Shown here piece by piece: positions 5,964 through 8,304 of a stretch of 8,304 nucleotides of DNA (its first letter is position 1; every line of letters begins with the position of its first letter). Under the pieces are notes generated by a model. The model was given only the letters and a program-made list of their open reading frames with translations. It was not told the DNA's origin and ran no database searches. The position numbers and the translations under genes were made by a program. This stretch comes from Haloquadratum sp. J07HQX50 (GTDB lineage: Archaea; Halobacteriota; Halobacteria; Halobacteriales; Haloferacaceae). The stretch is from the NCBI GenBank assembly GCA_000416005.1, contig KE356562.1:1278032-1286335 (forward strand). Direction: 5' to 3'.

Positions 5964-7439
5964 ATGACTGAGAATGGTAAAACGACAGATGATACCAGTG
6001 TCGTTCGTCGTGATCGTTTCACAGGCGGGCCAGCACGAGAGTTCATGTCGAGTCTAGCGGCAGATAAACGCATTTTCTCAGCGGATATAGCTGTTGACCG
6101 CGCACATACAGTGATGTTAGCTGAGCAAGAAATAATCGAGTTCGACACGGGACGTGCCATTCTTAGCGGTCTTGAGAGCATCGAATCCGATGGACACGGA
6201 GCACTTCCAGATGGCGAAGACGTTCATGAGGCGATCGAGACAGAACTAATCGATCGTATCGGCTCTCTGGGTGGAAAAATGCATACAGCGCGAAGCCGAA
6301 ATGATGAAGTCGCCACGTGTATCCGGTACCGACTTCGCACCGATATCCTTGGTATTGTTGAGGACGTCTTGGCTACGCAGCATATGCTTATCGAAACAGC
6401 ATCTGCCAACGTTGAAACAATAATGCCGGGATACACACATTTACAGCTCGCTCAGCCAACGACTGTGGGACATTTTCTTCTCTCGTATGCAAGCGCACTT
6501 GAGCGGGATATTGAGCGGCTGTTAGCGGCTTTCGAGCGAACGAATGTCTCACCGTTAGGTGCTGCTGCGTTTGCTGGGACACCGTTTGATATCGACCGCG
6601 AGCGAACAGCCGAACTGCTCGGGTTTGACGAGGTGCTATCGAATGCGATGGATGCAAGTGCATCTCGCGATTTCCTCGTCGAGACCGTAAATGCGATTAC
6701 CACGCTTGCAACGGGGATGTCGGGGCTAGCAGAGGATCTCGTATTGTTTGCCAGTCGTGGACATCTCATATTGGGTGACGATTACGCCTCAACGTCTTCG
6801 ATTATGCCACAAAAGGTGAACCCGGATACGATAGAGTTAGTTCGGGCAGTTGCAGGCGATATGATTGGTGAGCAATCAGCAATTCAAGCTGGACTGAAAG
6901 GGCTGCCGCGGGCGTACAATCGAGATCTCCAACGAGTAACACCACACGCCTGGCGTGCTGTTGACACAGTCAGTGAGGCAATTAAAATCGTCGGAGGTGC
7001 AATTGAGGACGCAGAGTGGGACGGCGATGCACTCGGAAAGGCCGCTGGTGAAGGGTTCGGAACGGCGACGGGGGTAGCCGATGCATTGGCAACCGCAGGC
7101 GTCCCTTTTCGACAGGCACACGAGGTAGTTGCAAAAGCGAGTGCCGCAGCAAAGGGCGATAGGCCATCGGTTGACCAGATTGAAGATATTGCCTCGTCGA
7201 TGCTTGATGAACCACTGTTTGAGAGAGTCTCAAAAGAGATGATTGAGGATGCGCTTGATCCAGTAGAGAGTGTGAAGAATCGGGACTCACATGGGGGTCC
7301 TGCGCCCTCAACGGTTCAGGCTGAGTTGGATGCTCGCTCTACTGCACACGAAACATATCAGCAAATGGTTATATCGAATCGGACATCGATCGAACAGGCA
7401 GCAAGTAATCTTGAGATGGAGGTAGACAAGTATGCGTGA
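5964..7439 (+). CDS. argH: Argininosuccinate lyase
   Basis: ArgH splits argininosuccinate into arginine and fumarate, the last step of arginine synthesis, and works as a homotetramer of the fumarase/aspartase superfamily. With the start at 5964 the protein has 491 residues, slightly longer than many bacterial forms. Family motifs are RRDRFTGG near the N terminus, TARSRNDEVAT (109-119), PGYTHLQLAQPTT (155-167; the THLQ His acts in catalysis) and the signature SSIMPQKVNPD (278-288), whose flexible-loop Ser is the catalytic base in relatives. The frame is open back to an ATG at 5940 inside argG, but the ATG at 5964, 4 bases after the argG stop, avoids that overlap. No promoter lies between the two genes. 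The 185-base gap downstream suggests that argW has a separate promoter. Confidence 0.97.
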   Translation: MTENGKTTDDTSVVRRDRFTGGPAREFMSSLAADKRIFSADIAVDRAHTVMLAEQEIIEFDTGRAILSGLESIESDGHGALPDGEDVHEAIETELIDRIGSLGGKMHTARSRNDEVATCIRYRLRTDILGIVEDVLATQHMLIETASANVETIMPGYTHLQLAQPTTVGHFLLSYASALERDIERLLAAFERTNVSPLGAAAFAGTPFDIDRERTAELLGFDEVLSNAMDASASRDFLVETVNAITTLATGMSGLAEDLVLFASRGHLILGDDYASTSSIMPQKVNPDTIELVRAVAGDMIGEQSAIQAGLKGLPRAYNRDLQRVTPHAWRAVDTVSEAIKIVGGAIEDAEWDGDALGKAAGEGFGTATGVADALATAGVPFRQAHEVVAKASAAAKGDRPSVDQIEDIASSMLDEPLFERVSKEMIEDALDPVESVKNRDSHGGPAPSTVQAELDARSTAHETYQQMVISNRTSIEQAASNLEMEVDKYA

Positions 7440-7471
7440 TCATATTTATCTTGGCCCGTGTCTTCGGCGGG

Positions 7472-7487
7472 GCTCCTCGACAGGAGC
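7472..7487 (+). repeat. Short hairpin downstream of argH
   Basis: GCTCCT-CGAC-AGGAGC forms a perfect 6-base stem with a 4-base loop, 32 bases after the argH stop, followed by ATATATATAT. It could stabilise the 3' end of the argG-argH mRNA. There is no T-run of the kind that usually ends archaeal transcripts, so I do not call it a terminator. Confidence 0.35.
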
Positions 7488-7519
7488 ATATATATATGAA
7501 TTTTGATACATGATTCGGC

Positions 7520-7555
7520 TTAGGCTTCAGATATCCATTATTTGGGTTTCAGATA
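7520..7555 (+). promoter_or_regulatory. Tandem 14-base repeat with 22-base period upstream of argW
   Basis: TTAGGCTTCAGATA (7520-7533) and TTGGGTTTCAGATA (7542-7555) match at 12 of 14 positions; both differences are transitions. The 22-base spacing is close to two turns of DNA, so two protein copies would bind the same face. The pair ends about 38 bases before the TATA box, a position typical of an activator site. The 9-base core CTTCAGATA also occurs at 4559-4567, about 200 bases before argG. Which regulator would bind is unknown. Confidence 0.4.
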
Positions 7556-7593
7556 CATCTTCGATTAGTTAATTTATCCGATACTTTCGATGG

Positions 7594-7599
7594 GTTTAA
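7594..7599 (+). promoter_or_regulatory. TATA box of argW
   Basis: TTTAAG is centred about 28 bases before the ATG at 7625, which fits a leaderless transcript. It implies that argW-argX and the genes that follow can be transcribed separately from argG-argH. Confidence 0.5.
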
Positions 7600-7624
7600 G
7601 TTAATTCTCCGTATTCAAACCAGT

Positions 7625-7804
7625 ATGGTTGAAATGATGACCACAGAAGATCCGCTCAGTGGTGAAGAGATCGAAATCCCAGCAGATGTCGAGATTGGGG
7701 AGATCGTTGATAGCCCAGCGACAGGAGCTGAACTCGAGGTCATTGCAATTGATCCGATCACACTTGAGGAGGCCCCGGAACTCGAAGAGGACTGGGGCGA
7801 ATAG
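7625..7804 (+). CDS. lysW: Amino-group carrier protein ArgW/LysW, without zinc-binding cysteines
   Basis: LysW-type proteins carry glutamate (or 2-aminoadipate) on their C-terminal Glu, which protects the amino group while later enzymes convert it; with argG and argH next door the role here is most likely arginine synthesis (ArgW). The 59-residue protein is highly acidic and ends in the diagnostic ELEEDWGE; Glu59 is the attachment site. Typical LysW has two zinc knuckles, CPxCG and CPxCG. Here the aligned segments are DPLSG (9-13) and SPATG (30-34), so the four Cys positions hold Asp, Ser, Ser and Thr, and the protein contains no Cys at all. The TATA box spacing supports the ATG at 7625; Met4 and Met5 are alternative starts. 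argX follows after 2 bases. The frame is intact, so the Cys loss is not a frameshift artefact. Confidence 0.9.
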   Translation: MVEMMTTEDPLSGEEIEIPADVEIGEIVDSPATGAELEVIAIDPITLEEAPELEEDWGE

Positions 7805-7806
7805 AC

Positions 7807-8223
7807 ATGCATGTCGGACTGCTCTACTCTCGCATCCGTCAAGATGAGAAGTTGTTATTGAATGAACTTCGTGAGCGAGATCATGAAGTCACGAAGATTG
7901 ATGTACGGAAAGAGCAGTTCGACACTGCAAGACCACCAGCCATCCTCGACGACGTGGATATTGTCTTTGATCGTTGCTTAGCAACGAGTCGGAGTCTGTA
8001 CCTGACCAAATTCATTGACTCGTATGATATACCAGTGATTAACAGTCCAGAGACAGCAGCCATCTGTGCAGACAAGATCGAGAACAGTCTGGCTCTGGAA
8101 GATGCAGGAGTTACGACACCAGAGACCAAGGTTGCTTATACGACTGATAGTGCTATGACCGCAATCGAGTCATTTGGGTATCCATGCGTGCTTAAGCCAG
8201 TAACGGGATCGTGGGGGCGCTAA
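7807..8223 (+). CDS. argX: Glutamate--carrier ligase ArgX/LysX, N-terminal part; frame interrupted
   Basis: ArgX/LysX is an ATP-grasp ligase of the RimK superfamily. It activates the C-terminal Glu of the carrier ArgW with ATP and joins it to the amino group of glutamate, the committing step of carrier-based arginine synthesis. The 138 residues seen include LLYSRIRQDEKLLL (5-18), VINSPETAAICADKIENSL (78-96) and CVLKPVTGSWGR (127-138), where Lys130 is the ATP-binding Lys of the fold. The frame then meets TAA (8221-8223) exactly where the family continues GSWGR-L-(M/L)-A. The missing sequence follows in another frame, so one base appears to have been lost near 8218-8220. The family is about 270-290 residues long, so this piece is half a protein. 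It lies 2 bases after argW, so translation is probably coupled. Whether it is a real mutation or a sequence error cannot be told from here. Confidence 0.88.
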   Translation: MHVGLLYSRIRQDEKLLLNELRERDHEVTKIDVRKEQFDTARPPAILDDVDIVFDRCLATSRSLYLTKFIDSYDIPVINSPETAAICADKIENSLALEDAGVTTPETKVAYTTDSAMTAIESFGYPCVLKPVTGSWGR

Positions 8224-8304
8224 TGGCCAAGATAGACTCACAGTCGGCTGCAGAGGCTATTCTTGAGCATAAATCAACGTTAGGTCACTACGAACACAAG
8301 GTAT
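8220..8304 (+). pseudogene. argX: Continuation of argX/lysX in another frame (right edge of window)
   Basis: From 8220 the frame reads LMAKIDSQSAAEAILEHK and then STLGHYEHKV to the edge, the expected continuation of the ATP-grasp domain after GSWGR. Adding one base before 8220 (CGC-CTA instead of CGC-TA) would restore a single frame. An ATG at 8223-8225 overlaps the upstream TAA as TAATG, so ribosomes could in principle restart here and make a separate C-terminal piece. The rest lies outside the window. Confidence 0.75.

Noticed and set aside
6452..6769. 105-codon - strand ORF opposite argH
   Set aside because: Antisense shadow of argH, which is intact and clearly identified.
7472..7500. Rho-independent-like terminator after argH
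   Set aside because: The hairpin is followed by alternating AT, not a T-run, and archaeal termination does not depend on such hairpins.
8211..8223. Programmed -1 frameshift in argX
   Set aside because: The run of five G could allow slipping, but a -1 slip on the G run would give GSWGA rather than the conserved GSWGR, and programmed frameshifting is not known in this family. A one-base deletion or sequence error is simpler.

Overview
The window looks like chromosomal DNA of an extremely halophilic archaeon, most likely a square haloarchaeon close to Haloquadratum. The evidence is: acidic proteins (Asp/Glu-rich argG, argH and the LysW-type carrier), moderate to low GC for a haloarchaeon, long gene-poor gaps, TATA boxes about 27-29 bases upstream of start codons (leaderless transcripts), an archaeal-type glycyl-tRNA synthetase, and arginine synthesis through an amino-group carrier protein (LysW/ArgW type). 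The genus is inferred from gene content and composition; no database search was possible.

Layout. (1) 1-876, + strand: the C-terminal part of uvrC (nucleotide excision repair), cut by the left edge. (2) 885-1052, - strand: a small conserved-looking haloarchaeal protein, convergent with uvrC, with its own TATA box. (3) 1053-1688: a long gap with no convincing gene, a possible decayed small Cys-type ORF, and a Shine-Dalgarno motif for glyS. (4) 1689-4145: glyS followed after 15 bases by a dolichol-kinase-like membrane protein, probably one transcript. (5) 4146-4768: a second long gap with a nested stem-loop just after the stop codon, gene-like debris on the - strand, a 21-base palindrome, a GC-rich structured patch, and finally the argG promoter with inverted repeats. 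(6) 4769-7439: argG and argH, 4 bases apart, the last two steps of arginine synthesis. (7) 7440-7624: a regulatory gap with a tandem repeat, a TATA box and a hairpin. (8) 7625 to the end: the carrier-protein gene (argW/lysW) and, two bases later, argX/lysX, which runs off the right edge.

Together, sections 6-8 are the start of an arginine biosynthesis cluster. ArgX would attach glutamate to the C-terminal Glu of the carrier, later enzymes (outside the window) would carry the bound intermediate to ornithine, and ArgG plus ArgH would turn citrulline into arginine. Two things stand out. The carrier has none of the four zinc-binding cysteines typical of LysW although its C-terminal EDWGE tail is intact. 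The argX reading frame is broken by what looks like a one-base deletion inside the conserved GSWGR motif, with the rest of the protein continuing in another frame to the window edge.
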